DNA of 64,000 nt from Ch67 sp041395845. Its GTDB lineage: Bacteria; Pseudomonadota; Gammaproteobacteria; Pseudomonadales; Ketobacteraceae. Location: contig JAWKZS010000019.1 of assembly GCA_041395845.1 (NCBI GenBank), forward strand, positions 17,451-81,450, read 5' to 3'. Position numbers and translations under genes: made by a program. The notes below the pieces were generated by a model. It was not told the origin of the DNA. It saw only the letters and a program-made list of their open reading frames with translations, and did not search any database. Shown here one piece after another: positions 10,601 to 19,200 of the stretch. Within the stretch, counting starts at the first letter, position 1. Every line of letters begins with the position of its first letter.

Positions 10601-10885
10601 GGCCAGACCGATCTCGAACGAATCTGGCCAACGAAATGAATCATTGGCTTCCAGATCATTTTCGTCGACAAACCGTTGCAGGGTAGTTTTCAGTATGTCC
10701 AGCTTGTTGGGAGTACAGTTCCTGCAACCGCTAAGATCCCAGCGCATGGAACCCGACGTGTCAACCAGCAACATGATGCGCGCCGGTATTGGCTGCGGCT
10801 CCCCTGCGTAAATGGCCAATTCGTTTTGCAGCGCAAAAGCCGGCATCATGCACAGCCCCAGCAATAATCCCCACCATTTTTTCAT
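7676..10885 (-). CDS. pilY1: PilY1-type pilus tip adhesin/assembly protein (set 1)
   Basis: PilY1 is the large tip-associated protein of type IV pili; it promotes extension and mediates adhesion and surface sensing. The 1069 residues start with a signal peptide ending near A-F-A-L. A von Willebrand A-like domain follows, with MIDAS motif D-T-S-G-S at 42-46, continuous and without an insertion. The C-terminal beta-propeller has the PilY1 signature W-V-Y-L-Y-G-G-M-R-R-G-G-R-N-Y-Y. The calcium-loop motif D-K-D-G-D-G-Y-I-D is at 816-824, the pattern that binds Ca2+ and controls retraction in P. aeruginosa. It is the last gene of the minus-strand set, 25 bases after pilX. Confidence 0.95.
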   Translation of the reverse strand: MKKWWGLLLGLCMMPAFALQNELAIYAGEPQPIPARIMLLVDTSGSMRWDLSGCRNCTPNKLDILKTTLQRFVDENDLEANDSFRWPDSFEIGLARFTNLELTDSRRGSAVIEADIRRLDYVYTNVTPNITHRQLLADIIRNLNADGWTPLVTSYLETVEYLTGGNAVSGLSACADDGNRDGICNTGSVWESGVVGDYRQGMDTSLICGMSNNHLVVLTDGRSTNESAFNLVYGSSTLTIGQRINRIVSGDDTSTAYLEGCGSAAADFTNGTEVDDNFSWDCVNPLAEKLANVDSENANAVRGIRTHTIAYGLGAGVCTQPFADPDTSPEFLCNWALKGGGSSYAATDQAGLAAAFQGISRAASLQSTFTAAVPGVGVNQSNRFTYLDDVYYSVFKPNDRSFWYGNLKKYKLEILSNAPAIVGQNSNPVDENADGFFDTDVRSFWLPAASTADGDNVLLGGAAFRIPAVADRRLFTSIDGVTTQVTDDTVDEVVDEMIGDDAGTLAADEVAALETRYASVVEWLRGTDAVAGNEWQRLTGAESAKTNRQLYGAPIHSSPVVVNYTSTTTGDGGARVPITDPADQENLVFVSTNDGKLYAVDTESGDEKLAFMPGEFLQPATAGASPRVAGLYDAARGDLPGPVLYGLDATWSAWRQDVNRDGNITSSGSGDWVYLYGGMRRGGRNYYGLDVTAANNTTPSMSQLFVLQGGSANSPFENMGQTWSEPVLGLIRYNDDNVVVMVVAGGYDPTYDAGRPAGVPQGAQLYIVAAHNRGGANGISAGDVLWWASAEGIATGNHQQIAALTDSIPSTVKVLDKDGDGYIDHIYVGDLGGQIHRIDINKANTGYNTLATSAVVAQLGTRGNATATAADDRRFYFPPSLALMKDNLGRKHVALAIGSGLLTSPRDTGVNEKFYYIRDYAPFGYSIAAADNLPYEYELGRESEKLLGSPLIVGGQVFFSTYYWGDNAVVANSNQCSAQYGRAALYQYAPGSAAPTLLRYAQPQTLAGSLATIMKGIDGITNDEGELIQPPGSDFIGIGGTAAFDLPDVDLGNIRKTRWVQCPEAGLCE

Positions 10886-10910
10886 CTGTCAGGTCCCTTC
10901 GAAAATGTCT

Positions 10911-11465
10911 TTATTCCTGGTTCGGCGCGTCGGTAATTTCGGAAACATCCGTGATTTCAAACGGCCCCGGCGGACCAAGTTTGCGCCACTCCTGGCGATT
11001 GCGGTTAACCATATCCAGATCAACCGCATCAACAAAATCACCGCGCCCGTAGGTAACGAACTGGTAATCGACGACGGTTGAGGTATCACTGCCAAATGCG
11101 ACCCGCTGCCGTTCGTACGCGCTTTCGGCCTGGGCGCGCAGCACCGCACGGCCATCAAAGCTGTCATCTGCGTCACAGGCACCATCGATCAATTGCTGTG
11201 CGGAGCCGACGCAGTGTGTCCGGGTCGCCAGTGATCCCAGCAGATCGTTAAGCAAAGCGCCATTGCCGCGTGCCTCGGCGATAACCCCGTTAATGGCTGT
11301 CTCTGCTGCCTGGAAAGTCAATTCCCTCGCCTGGGTATTGAATGCCATTCGCTCCGACAGGATGCTGCCACGCATGGCGGACACCCCCATGAAAGAAACG
11401 ATCAGCAAAATGATCAATGCGATCAGTAACGCAGCGCCCCGCTCTTGCCTGTTGAACCTGTCCAT
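10911..11465 (-). CDS. pilX: PilX minor pilin (set 1)
   Basis: PilX is a minor pilin that works with PilV, PilW and PilY1 in the priming complex at the pilus tip. I chose the ATG at 11465, which has AGGAG 6 bases upstream and gives a 10-residue leader ending in Gly10. An upstream in-frame ATG at 11483 overlaps the pilW stop (ATGA) and remains possible. The mature N terminus A-A-L-L-I-A-L-I lacks Glu5, as is usual for the PilX N-terminal family. About 184 residues. It is tightly packed between pilW and pilY1. Confidence 0.88.
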   Translation of the reverse strand: MDRFNRQERGAALLIALIILLIVSFMGVSAMRGSILSERMAFNTQARELTFQAAETAINGVIAEARGNGALLNDLLGSLATRTHCVGSAQQLIDGACDADDSFDGRAVLRAQAESAYERQRVAFGSDTSTVVDYQFVTYGRGDFVDAVDLDMVNRNRQEWRKLGPPGPFEITDVSEITDAPNQE

Positions 11466-11479
11466 TGTTCGCTCCTGTT

Positions 11480-12238
11480 TCATTCTTCCAGTTGGTTGCG
11501 CAAGGCGACCGTCGAGGTGTAAACCCGGTACAGACGACCATCACCAGGATCAACGCCTTGATCCTCACCAATGGCTCTATCCAGCAGCGTGTAGGACGCT
11601 GGCGCGCGAGCACTGTCGAAGCCGACCCGCCTGTCACTGGCCAGCAGCACAGCAAAGCGCACACTGACAATGCGCTGTGTGGCTTCGTCTGCCAGCGCCG
11701 CAGGCACGTAGGCATCCGCCTGACCAAAACCCGTGGCACCCAACGACTGATAATCAAGCCCGTAAAGCACCTGGAACCCCTCGACATTATCGATCAGCGA
11801 CTCAGAGTTGCCGTATTTCGCTGTCCACGTACCCGCCGCATCCTCATACTCGGTGCAGAGCAAACTGCCGTTGCTGCCATTGCGCTGCACATGGTATTTC
11901 TTGATGCCGGTAAAGCTGCCATTACCCAGGCAATCAATTCCGCCATTCACCTGCAGTACCAGGGTGTCGTCCCGATCGCCGTCGACACTGACCTGGCCGC
12001 CATGCCCCGTGAAGATGAACGGCTGAACCGCTTCCAGCGGATCATGCCCAGCCTGCATCAGATCGCGGCTGAGAAAATCGAAGATGAAGCGGCCCTGATC
12101 CTGTACGGCGGAAAGGCCCTGCTGGAGGTTGTCCGCCTGCCGGTTGACCAGAAACAGCTGGGTGGCGGCGATAGCGATCAAACTACCCAGCAGCAGCGCC
12201 ACCATCAATTCAACCAGAGAAAATCCGTTTCGATTCAT
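11480..12238 (-). CDS. pilW: PilW minor pilin (set 1)
   Basis: PilW is a type IV minor pilin of the tip-priming complex. The 252-residue protein has a 5-residue leader ending in Gly5, then F-S-L-V-E-L-M-V with conserved Glu at mature position 5 and a long hydrophobic helix. The globular part contains a G-R-F-I-F-D-F-L-S-R-D-L motif, recognisable in PilW (the D-L-R-x-A-G region of the family), and later V-E-G-F-Q-V-L-Y-G. It is shorter than the set 2 PilW (357 residues). It lies 14 bases downstream of pilV and directly upstream of pilX. Confidence 0.9.
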   Translation of the reverse strand: MNRNGFSLVELMVALLLGSLIAIAATQLFLVNRQADNLQQGLSAVQDQGRFIFDFLSRDLMQAGHDPLEAVQPFIFTGHGGQVSVDGDRDDTLVLQVNGGIDCLGNGSFTGIKKYHVQRNGSNGSLLCTEYEDAAGTWTAKYGNSESLIDNVEGFQVLYGLDYQSLGATGFGQADAYVPAALADEATQRIVSVRFAVLLASDRRVGFDSARAPASYTLLDRAIGEDQGVDPGDGRLYRVYTSTVALRNQLEE

Positions 12239-12252
12239 GGGTCACTTCCGAA

Positions 12253-12774
12253 TCAGGGAATGAACTCCAGACGAACACAACTGGCGGTGTTGTCCAGATC
12301 ATTGTTGGCATCATTGATATCGTCCTGGTCACAGTTGGCCACGGTTGTTTCATTCCAGGCCACGGTGACACAGGTAAGCTGGTCGCAAGGGGCAACGGCG
12401 ATGGCCCCGGTGGGCAGCATCGAGCTGACCGTCGTGCGCAATTCGAAAACATCATTGGTCACCATCTGCGCGGCGGTGCAAGGAGTCTCGGGGATGGCAT
12501 CGGTATAGGTACAACGGGTGGCGGGTGCGGCAAGGTCCGCACCCCAGTTGGTGGCCAGATAGGTGGGAAGTCCGTCGATATTGGCGCGGACACGCTCGAT
12601 GGCGTCCTGGGCAATGGCCATGGCCTGGCTGCGGGAGTAGGTATCCTCGCTCATCTTGACCGAGCGCAGCTGCAGCGCGGCGTAACCCATCACACCGATC
12701 CCCAGTACCAGCAACGCCACCATTACTTCAACCAGCGACATCCCCCGCTGGCGAGTCTTTCTGCATCCATTCAT
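12253..12774 (-). CDS. pilV: PilV minor pilin (set 1)
   Basis: PilV is a minor pilin of the tip-priming complex. The 173-residue protein has an 11-residue basic leader ending in Gly11, followed by M-S-L-V-E-V-M-V-A-L-L with Glu at mature position 5, then L-G-I-G-V-M-G-Y-A, typical of PilV. Several cysteines in the second half (including C-T-A-A and C-D-Q-L-T-C) could form disulfides. The next gene upstream is pilE across a 144-base gap that may hold its own promoter, although no convincing sigma-70 or sigma-54 element was seen there. Confidence 0.9.
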   Translation of the reverse strand: MNGCRKTRQRGMSLVEVMVALLVLGIGVMGYAALQLRSVKMSEDTYSRSQAMAIAQDAIERVRANIDGLPTYLATNWGADLAAPATRCTYTDAIPETPCTAAQMVTNDVFELRTTVSSMLPTGAIAVAPCDQLTCVTVAWNETTVANCDQDDINDANNDLDNTASCVRLEFIP

Positions 12775-12918
12775 AGGTCTTATAGCTTAAAAAATGATCG
12801 TTTGAGTATTTTTTAGTCCAATGCGGAATATACCCAAACAAACGGGGGATGGCGACAACCGGCGCGACCAATGGTCAGGAAGAAGGGATAAATTGCATTG
12901 ATAATGCTAACAGGCGTG

Positions 12919-13308
12919 CTACATGCACAGATCCTGAGCCACTGCATTACCGCCCTGGGTAAAGGTCCAGGCACCCTGCTGGTTGAGCACGATGACACCA
13001 CAGCGGTCACTGGCCTGATCCCCCGCCGGCGTGGCCGTAATGGTGAAGGTGGCGCCACCCGCAGGCACATTCACCACGACCCCGTAGCGGTTGGTAGAGT
13101 CAGCGTTAATAGCCTGATAACTGAACGTCTGGGAACGGATGCGTTCCAGGCGGCCGGCGGTATCCAGCAGGACGCCGATGACTTCCTTGCGGGCGGTCTT
13201 GCGAACCTGGTCGGTGTAGGCGGGATAGGCGATGGTGGCCAGAATGGCGACGATGACCACGACGATCATGAGTTCGATGAGTGTGAATCCCTTTTGCACG
13301 ACATTCAT
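12919..13308 (-). CDS. pilE: PilE-type pilin (set 1)
   Basis: This is a PilE-like (pseudo)pilin of 129 residues. The ATG at 13308 gives the leader M-N-V-V-Q-K-G followed by F-T-L-I-E-L-M-I-V, the textbook prepilin cleavage site with Gly at -1 and Glu at +5. The frame is open for 41 codons upstream, but that part looks unlike any pilin leader, so I left it out. Two cysteines close to the C terminus (D-R-C-G and D-L-C-M) would form the D-region disulfide of pilins. It leads the minus-strand set and is head-to-head with the set 2 fimT, 229 bases away. Whether it is a minor or a major subunit cannot be told from sequence. Confidence 0.88.
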   Translation of the reverse strand: MNVVQKGFTLIELMIVVVIVAILATIAYPAYTDQVRKTARKEVIGVLLDTAGRLERIRSQTFSYQAINADSTNRYGVVVNVPAGGATFTITATPAGDQASDRCGVIVLNQQGAWTFTQGGNAVAQDLCM

Positions 13309-13403
13309 TACATCCGCCCCCGCAGACTGGAAAACAGGAAATGTGACCCGGTACTCAAAGGCTGTTGGCAGCCAAGGCAACCAGGCGAGCCAGAGAATAA
13401 TAC

Positions 13404-13416
13404 ATAACGGCGTTAT
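13404..13416. promoter_or_regulatory. Short perfect inverted repeat between the two pilin sets
   Basis: ATAACG-G-CGTTAT is a perfect 6-1-6 inverted repeat in an A+T-rich patch of the 229-base divergent region between pilE (minus) and fimT (plus). Such a site could bind a dimeric regulator acting on either set. I found no convincing sigma-54 promoter here despite PilR being encoded nearby. The hexamer TATACT at 13499-13504 could be a -10 box for fimT, but its -35 is poor. Confidence 0.3.
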
Positions 13417-13537
13417 AACCAATTTGAACATTTTTTAGCCGTCCATCCGGGTTTTCTACCCTCCGTCGACCGGTTCCACTGGCGACAAATGGCCTACCTA
13501 TACTGAGGTGGTCAAATTCCAACCAAAGTGAACGCAG

Positions 13538-14110
13538 ATGAAAAATGGATTTACGTTAATTGAGCTGATGATGACGATATTCATCCTATCAATCGTTATT
13601 GCGATTGGGATACCAGCATTCAGCGTAACCACAATGAATAACCGCATCAGCAGCCAAACCAACAACCTGTTGAGCACGCTCAATTTCGCGCGGAGCGAAG
13701 CGGTGAAACTTGGCTCAAACATTACGGTTTGCGGCAGCAACAACCTGACTACCTGTAATACCTCAAGCTGGGAGCAAGGCTGGATCGTTTTCCGCGACAC
13801 CAACGCCAATGCAACGGTAGATGCTGGAGAAACCATCCTGCGGGTCCAGGAAGCACTGGATGGCGGCACCACGCTGAGGACATCAGGGTTTAGCAGTAAC
13901 GCCAATGTACAGTTTGATACAAAGGGAAGCTTGGGCGCAGTCGGGACATTCATAATTTGTGATAGCCGCGGCGCCCTGGAGGCGAAAGCGATCGTGCTTA
14001 ACATAAGCGGTCAAGCACGGGCAGCAACTGATGAAAATGCTCCACAAGACGGCATCGTCAATCTACACCGCACTAACAACACACTCGCAGGAAACGTCGC
14101 ATGCCCCTAA
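13538..14110 (+). CDS. fimT: FimT/GspH-type minor pseudopilin (set 2)
   Basis: First gene of the plus-strand pilin set; a FimT/GspH-class minor pilin of 190 residues. The leader is only M-K-N-G, followed by F-T-L-I-E-L-M-M with Glu at mature position 5. The globular domain has C-G-S-N-N-L-T-T-C and W-E-Q-G-W-I-V-F-R-D, the hallmark of GspH proteins. It overlaps pilV by 10 bases. It resembles the set 1 FimT in layout but differs in sequence, so the two sets do not look like a recent duplication. Base composition is visibly more A+T-rich than in the flanking housekeeping genes. Confidence 0.9.
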   Translation: MKNGFTLIELMMTIFILSIVIAIGIPAFSVTTMNNRISSQTNNLLSTLNFARSEAVKLGSNITVCGSNNLTTCNTSSWEQGWIVFRDTNANATVDAGETILRVQEALDGGTTLRTSGFSSNANVQFDTKGSLGAVGTFIICDSRGALEAKAIVLNISGQARAATDENAPQDGIVNLHRTNNTLAGNVACP

Positions 14111-14619
14111 CGAACAAATATCAATGTCAGGGCTTCACGCTCATCGAGATTCTGGTAGCGGCACTGGTGCTCGGCATCGGAATTCTTGGACTGACCACTG
14201 CCATGCTATTGGGATTGAAGAGCAACCAAACTGCGTATTTTCGCTCGCAGGCATCTGCTGCTGCATATGATATGGCCGATCGTATCCGTTTGAATCGGGC
14301 AGCCGCGCTTTCTGGCGAATACGACGATATTGATATCGATTCCGACAGCAATGTCGTAGAACCGCTGGCTTGCACCGCAAGCGCAACAGGATGCACACCC
14401 ACTCAGCAGGCACAAGAGGACATACGCTTGTGGTCACAGTTTTTCGTCGCTGGCAACGACAATGCTGCTCGACTTCCTGAGGGCCGGGGGCGTGTCTCAC
14501 GAGACGCGGCGCAGCGGTACGTAATTACCATCAACTGGAGCGGGGAAAATTGGGATGAGGACAACCCAAGCCAGAAAATAAACACAACAGAAACTCTTTC
14601 AATCACTTTCAGCCTATGA
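14101..14619 (+). CDS. pilV: PilV minor pilin (set 2)
   Basis: PilV-class minor pilin of 172 residues. The leader ends in Gly11 (Q-C-Q-G), followed by F-T-L-I-E-I-L-V-A-A-L-V and L-G-I-G-I-L-G-L, as in PilV proteins. The segment Y-D-M-A-D-R-I-R-L-N-R matches the family's conserved helix. The start overlaps the end of fimT by 10 bases and the stop overlaps the pilW ATG (ATGA), consistent with one translationally coupled operon running from fimT to pilE. Confidence 0.9.
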   Translation: MPLTNKYQCQGFTLIEILVAALVLGIGILGLTTAMLLGLKSNQTAYFRSQASAAAYDMADRIRLNRAAALSGEYDDIDIDSDSNVVEPLACTASATGCTPTQQAQEDIRLWSQFFVAGNDNAARLPEGRGRVSRDAAQRYVITINWSGENWDEDNPSQKINTTETLSITFSL

Positions 14620-15689
14620 GAAACGCCGACATGAAAATGAAGCATGCAACGGGGTTCACACTCGTAGAAATCATGGTTTCACTGGCCATAGCGGCCTTGT
14701 TGTTATCCGGAATTATTCAGGTATTCATCACACTTAAGAATACCGATAACGTATCCAACGCCCTGTCAAGAGTGCAAGAGGGAGGTCGTGTGGCTCTGGA
14801 CATGATCTCCCACGACCTTCGAATGGCCGGGTTCAGAGGGTGTGTCGATCCAAACCTCGAAGCAAACACAGAAATCATTGCCACTAGCGGTCTACCTGCA
14901 GAGTTTATTGACGCCTCACTGACAGGCTTCGATGTTACAGCGGACAATTGGGGAGCGGGCACGGTTCTCGCTGATATTGACGACAGCTCCGCCGACAGTG
15001 CAACTGCGAGACTCGCGAGTGATGTTGTCAACATCATGCGTTTTGACGCCGACGCTTACCCCGTATCCAGCCATGCCCCAGCCACAAGAACTATCGTGGT
15101 TACAGGGCTTGGTGCCGATCTTGCCGTCAACCGATTTGCCGCCATCAGCGACTGCAGCACAGCGTCTCTTTTTAGGATCACATCCTCATCTGCCTCCGGA
15201 AACAGCACCACTCTTCAGCATGCGGCTACTGCAAATTCCGCAATGCAGTACAACTACGCCTCATCCAATGCAGAACTTCGGCCATTGCTTTCGAATGCAT
15301 ATTTCGTTGGAAAAACAGGAAGACTCAACCAGTCAGGGGACGTCATTTATGCGCTTTTCAGACGCGACATAGACGGAAACATTGCAGAAATCGTTGAAGG
15401 TGTGGAGAACATGCAGATCCAGTACGGACTGGAGATGACGAGTGGCAATCGGCGATTCGTTAACGCAACAACCGCTACCCCCAACATAGAAACTGTTACC
15501 AGTGCACGGGTATATCTACTCGTAGCGAGCAACGAAAGAATACTGCAGTCTGACGATTCTAATAGCTACGAAATGGGCGATATAACCATCGAACCCACTG
15601 CTAGCGGTGGCGCAGTCACGTATGCAAATGACCGAAGACTGCGAAAGGTATTCAGCATGACAATCAATTTACGCAATCGCAGGATATAA
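14616..15689 (+). CDS. pilW: PilW minor pilin (set 2)
   Basis: PilW-class minor pilin of 357 residues, about 100 longer than its set 1 counterpart. The ATG at 14616 overlaps the pilV stop; later in-frame ATG codons at residues 6 and 8 are alternatives that would shorten the leader. The leader ends in Gly13, followed by F-T-L-V-E-I-M-V-S-L. The family motif D-M-I-S-H-D-L-R-M-A-G-F-R-G-C is present (shown here as separate residues), with V-E-G-V-E-N-M-Q-I-Q-Y-G further on. This is the classical PilW form, closer to family consensus than the set 1 protein. Confidence 0.92.
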   Translation: MRNADMKMKHATGFTLVEIMVSLAIAALLLSGIIQVFITLKNTDNVSNALSRVQEGGRVALDMISHDLRMAGFRGCVDPNLEANTEIIATSGLPAEFIDASLTGFDVTADNWGAGTVLADIDDSSADSATARLASDVVNIMRFDADAYPVSSHAPATRTIVVTGLGADLAVNRFAAISDCSTASLFRITSSSASGNSTTLQHAATANSAMQYNYASSNAELRPLLSNAYFVGKTGRLNQSGDVIYALFRRDIDGNIAEIVEGVENMQIQYGLEMTSGNRRFVNATTATPNIETVTSARVYLLVASNERILQSDDSNSYEMGDITIEPTASGGAVTYANDRRLRKVFSMTINLRNRRI

Positions 15690-15693
15690 GCCC

Positions 15694-16176
15694 ATGATCA
15701 CACAAATGAAATACATGAGAAATCAGAACGGTGCAGCATTGGCTGTAGGGCTTATGCTTCTTCTGCTGGCGACATTCCTTGCAACCGCTGCAATGAATAA
15801 CTCGACGTTGCAGATACGTATGGCGAGCAACTCGCAATCATCTAACCAGGCATTTCAGGCCGCCGAGAGCGCGATCGACAGCAAAGTAACCGAAATCAGT
15901 GCCGGAGACACGTCTTTGTTATCTCTTTCTCTCGCCCAAATGGGTCTCGCCAATCCGACCTGGCCAACATTTTCATATGACGTTGGTGACACGCACGTAT
16001 CTACCAACGCGGAAGTACGCGGAATCAACGAGACCGTTTGTCAGCAAGCATCTTCAATTTCTGCCGATGAAGGCACTACAGGCATTCCCGCCTACGTATT
16101 TGAGATCCGCTCAACTAGCCAAATCTCTGGGTCTGATGCGCGCGTTCGCGTCATCCAGGGACTTGAACGTTGCTAA
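15694..16176 (+). CDS. pilX: PilX minor pilin (set 2)
   Basis: PilX-class minor pilin of 160 residues, 4 bases after pilW. The leader ends in N-Q-N-G (Gly13), followed by A-A-L-A-V-G-L-M-L-L-L-L without Glu5, the normal state in this family. M-R-M-A-S-N-S-Q-type residues followed by Q-A-F-Q-A-A-E-S-A-I match the conserved PilX_N helix. One Cys lies in the last two residues. Order and spacing between pilW and pilY1 are those of other gammaproteobacterial clusters. Confidence 0.9.
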   Translation: MITQMKYMRNQNGAALAVGLMLLLLATFLATAAMNNSTLQIRMASNSQSSNQAFQAAESAIDSKVTEISAGDTSLLSLSLAQMGLANPTWPTFSYDVGDTHVSTNAEVRGINETVCQQASSISADEGTTGIPAYVFEIRSTSQISGSDARVRVIQGLERC

Positions 16177-16207
16177 TGCCTACAACCGTTTACCGCCGAG
16201 GTGAAAA

Positions 16208-19200
16208 ATGAAACTTAACAAACTGTCGATATACAACGGGCTACTGGCATTTTCTCTCAGTCTGATGGCTGGAATGTCTGCCCGAGCTGACGATACCGAG
16301 ATATTCTTCGGATCAAGTACCGGCTCAAAGCCTAATGTGCTTTTCATCCTGGACACATCAGGATCGATGTCTAGCACAGACGGAGGCTCTACATCCCGCA
16401 TGGATCGAATGAAATCGGCATTCTCTTCTCTCGTGGACAACATCAACAATGCCAACGTGGGCATCATGCGCTTCAACGACCCGGGAGGCCCCGTACTCTA
16501 CCCTGTGACCAACATCGACGCGCCTATAAATCTGCTAACCAATCTGACAGGCACCATCAGCGCGTCAAATGATGATGCTGAGCAAGATGCAACCGGAAAT
16601 GTCGAGCTAAATAATACGTCTCTGGCCATTACTACGCGCTCAAGCCTCGGCGGGTCGACAATCACGGCTATTGTCGACAATAGCTCCAGGGATGCCGAGC
16701 AACGTATCGCTGATGGCTCCACAAGGACGGGATCTTCGTCGCTCGATCTGAATTATGACGGAGCAAGCATATCTGGAGAATTCCTGAATATCGTTGGCGT
16801 TTCGTTCAATAGCGTGAACATTCCTAAAGACGCACTAATCCTCGATGCGTACGTAACGTTTACTGTGCGCTCTGATTCTGGCTGGTCACGCAGCGCACCA
16901 CTTAACATGGAGATAAGCGGTCAGCTAAGCACTTCATCAAGCAACTTCAGTTCCACAACCAACAATTTGAGCAGCCGTCCTCGCACCAGTGCGACAAGAT
17001 CATGGAGCATTACAGACAGCACTCCACCGGCAAACGAGACCCTTAACACACCCAATGTCTCATCGGTCATTCAGGAGCTAGTCAACCAAGCTGGCTGGAC
17101 CACAAGCAGCAACGTAACGCTGTTTTTCCAACGCCCAAGCGGTGACACTTCTACAGGCGTCAGAAGCTTCTATTCTCGAGATAGCTCCAGCACAAGAGCA
17201 CCTCAACTGACAGTGGTATATGAAATTCCAACCGCACCAGTGGTGCAGACTATTGGACTTCGCTACCCTGACCTAGACATTCCGAGAGGCGCAAAAATCA
17301 CATCGGCTTCGCTCGAATTCACAGCAGCCAATGATTCAGGTGATCCTGCACCGGCTGCAACATTTACCATTACTGCCGAAAACTCCGGTGACTCGACTCC
17401 GCTGGCAGCAACATCCAGCAACCTTACTTCCCGCAGCCAAACAACTGCTGCCGTGAACTGGACTCCAGGGGTCTGGGAATCAAACCAGACGTATTCAACA
17501 TTGGATGAAGGCGCAGAGCTGAAAGACATTGTGCAGGAAGTTGTCAATCGATCCGACTGGTGCGGTGGTAACGCGATAACAATGCTAATCCAAGGCAGTG
17601 GAACTCGTCTGGCTGCCGCTTATGACGCATCACCATCACTGGCACCTAAACTCAAGATTACATATGACCCTTATGACATTGCCCCAGGTGGCGGCTGCAT
17701 TTCTGGCGAACTGAGCTACCGAGTTGACACTTCAACCGATGATGCCAATGTGCGGTTATCTAACAATCATCAAACGACAGGAAGTAGCACCCTGTATCTA
17801 GGAAACAATGATTCTTCCCGCCCACAAGCAACTGGGATCCGTTTTTCCAACATTCAGGTTCCACGCAATGCAGTGATCTCTAGCGCATACTTGGAGTTTA
17901 CCGCCCGTTACTCCAACAGCGGAACGAGCAACCTGAGCATCAGAGTTCAGGAAAGCGATAATGCACCTACCTTCAGCTGGAGTAATCCGGTAACGTCGTC
18001 TGCAAGGTCATACTCCAGCACTGTATCCTGGACAGCACCCAATTGGACTTCAGATGTTACATATCAAACTTCTGACATCGGATCGCTTGTACAGTCAGTC
18101 GTCAACCGCGGTGGATGGAATCCTGGAAACGCGATGGCTTTCGATATACGAGGCACAGGGACCCGCCGAGCCCGCAGTTACGACAACAGTGCATCACGCG
18201 CTCCGCGCCTGATTATTCATTACCAAGCGGATGCCAGCACTCAGACAGCGCAAACTACCCGCCATGTTATTAAGGCGCTCGTTGAAGACATGGTTCCGGC
18301 CGGCTACACGCCTATCGTGGACATGATGTACGAAGCAGCTCTGTACTACCGTGGCGAAGACGTCTATTGGGGCAGGATTCGTGGCGATGCGAGCACGATG
18401 CGATCGACTAACAATGACCGGCGCTACTTCCGCCTGTCACACCCGGCAAGTTACACCGGAGGGTCAGAATATCTGCCCGCGGGCTGTGATGGATCCAACC
18501 TCAGCAGCACCAACTGTATCAACAGCAGAATCGACGGATCACCTGTCTACAGATCACCCATTGTCGATGAATGCCAATCAAACCATATCGTTTTTCTCAC
18601 CGACGGAGAACCGACTCAAAATCAATCTGCGTCACTGATTCGCAGCATGACGGGTGAGAGTAGTTGCGAGGGAAGCGGATACAGAGCCTGCGCAAACGAC
18701 ATTGCGCGATTCCTCGCCAACGAAGACCAGAACTCCTCGTTACCGGGCGACACACAAAGAGTCCTTACACACACTATCGCGTTCAACCTGGACGATTCCT
18801 CTGGCTTCCTAAGCGGCATAGCCACTGCAGGAGGAGGCTTGGCAAAGTCGGCCAGCACCGCCAGCGAACTGCTGACAAGCTTCGAGGAAATATTCGCTAG
18901 CATTGCCGACCCTACGGACACAACTTTTGTTTCCCCTGGCGTGACCGTCAACGCTTTTAACCGGCTAACACATCGCGATGAAATTTACTTTGCATTGTTC
19001 CGCCCGGAGAAAACGCCTCACTGGCCCGGAAACCTGAAGCGTTATCGCATTGATAGTACCGGCACCATATACGATTCAACCGGCGACGACGCTATCGATA
19101 CCGATACAGGTTTCTTCACAGAAGGCGCCAGGAGCTGGTGGTCCTCTGAAGATGATGGTAACTCAGCGGAGGTTGGCGGAGCGGCAGACAGACTTTCCAG

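Noticed and set aside
13309..13431. 41-codon hydrophobic extension before the set 1 PilE
   Set aside because: It would put the prepilin cleavage site 48 residues into the protein. The ATG at 13308 gives a standard leader.
13309..13537. Sigma-54 promoter for PilR between the pilin sets
   Set aside because: I looked for TGGC-N8-TTGC-like elements on both strands and found only TTGGCAGCC-type near misses with wrong spacing.
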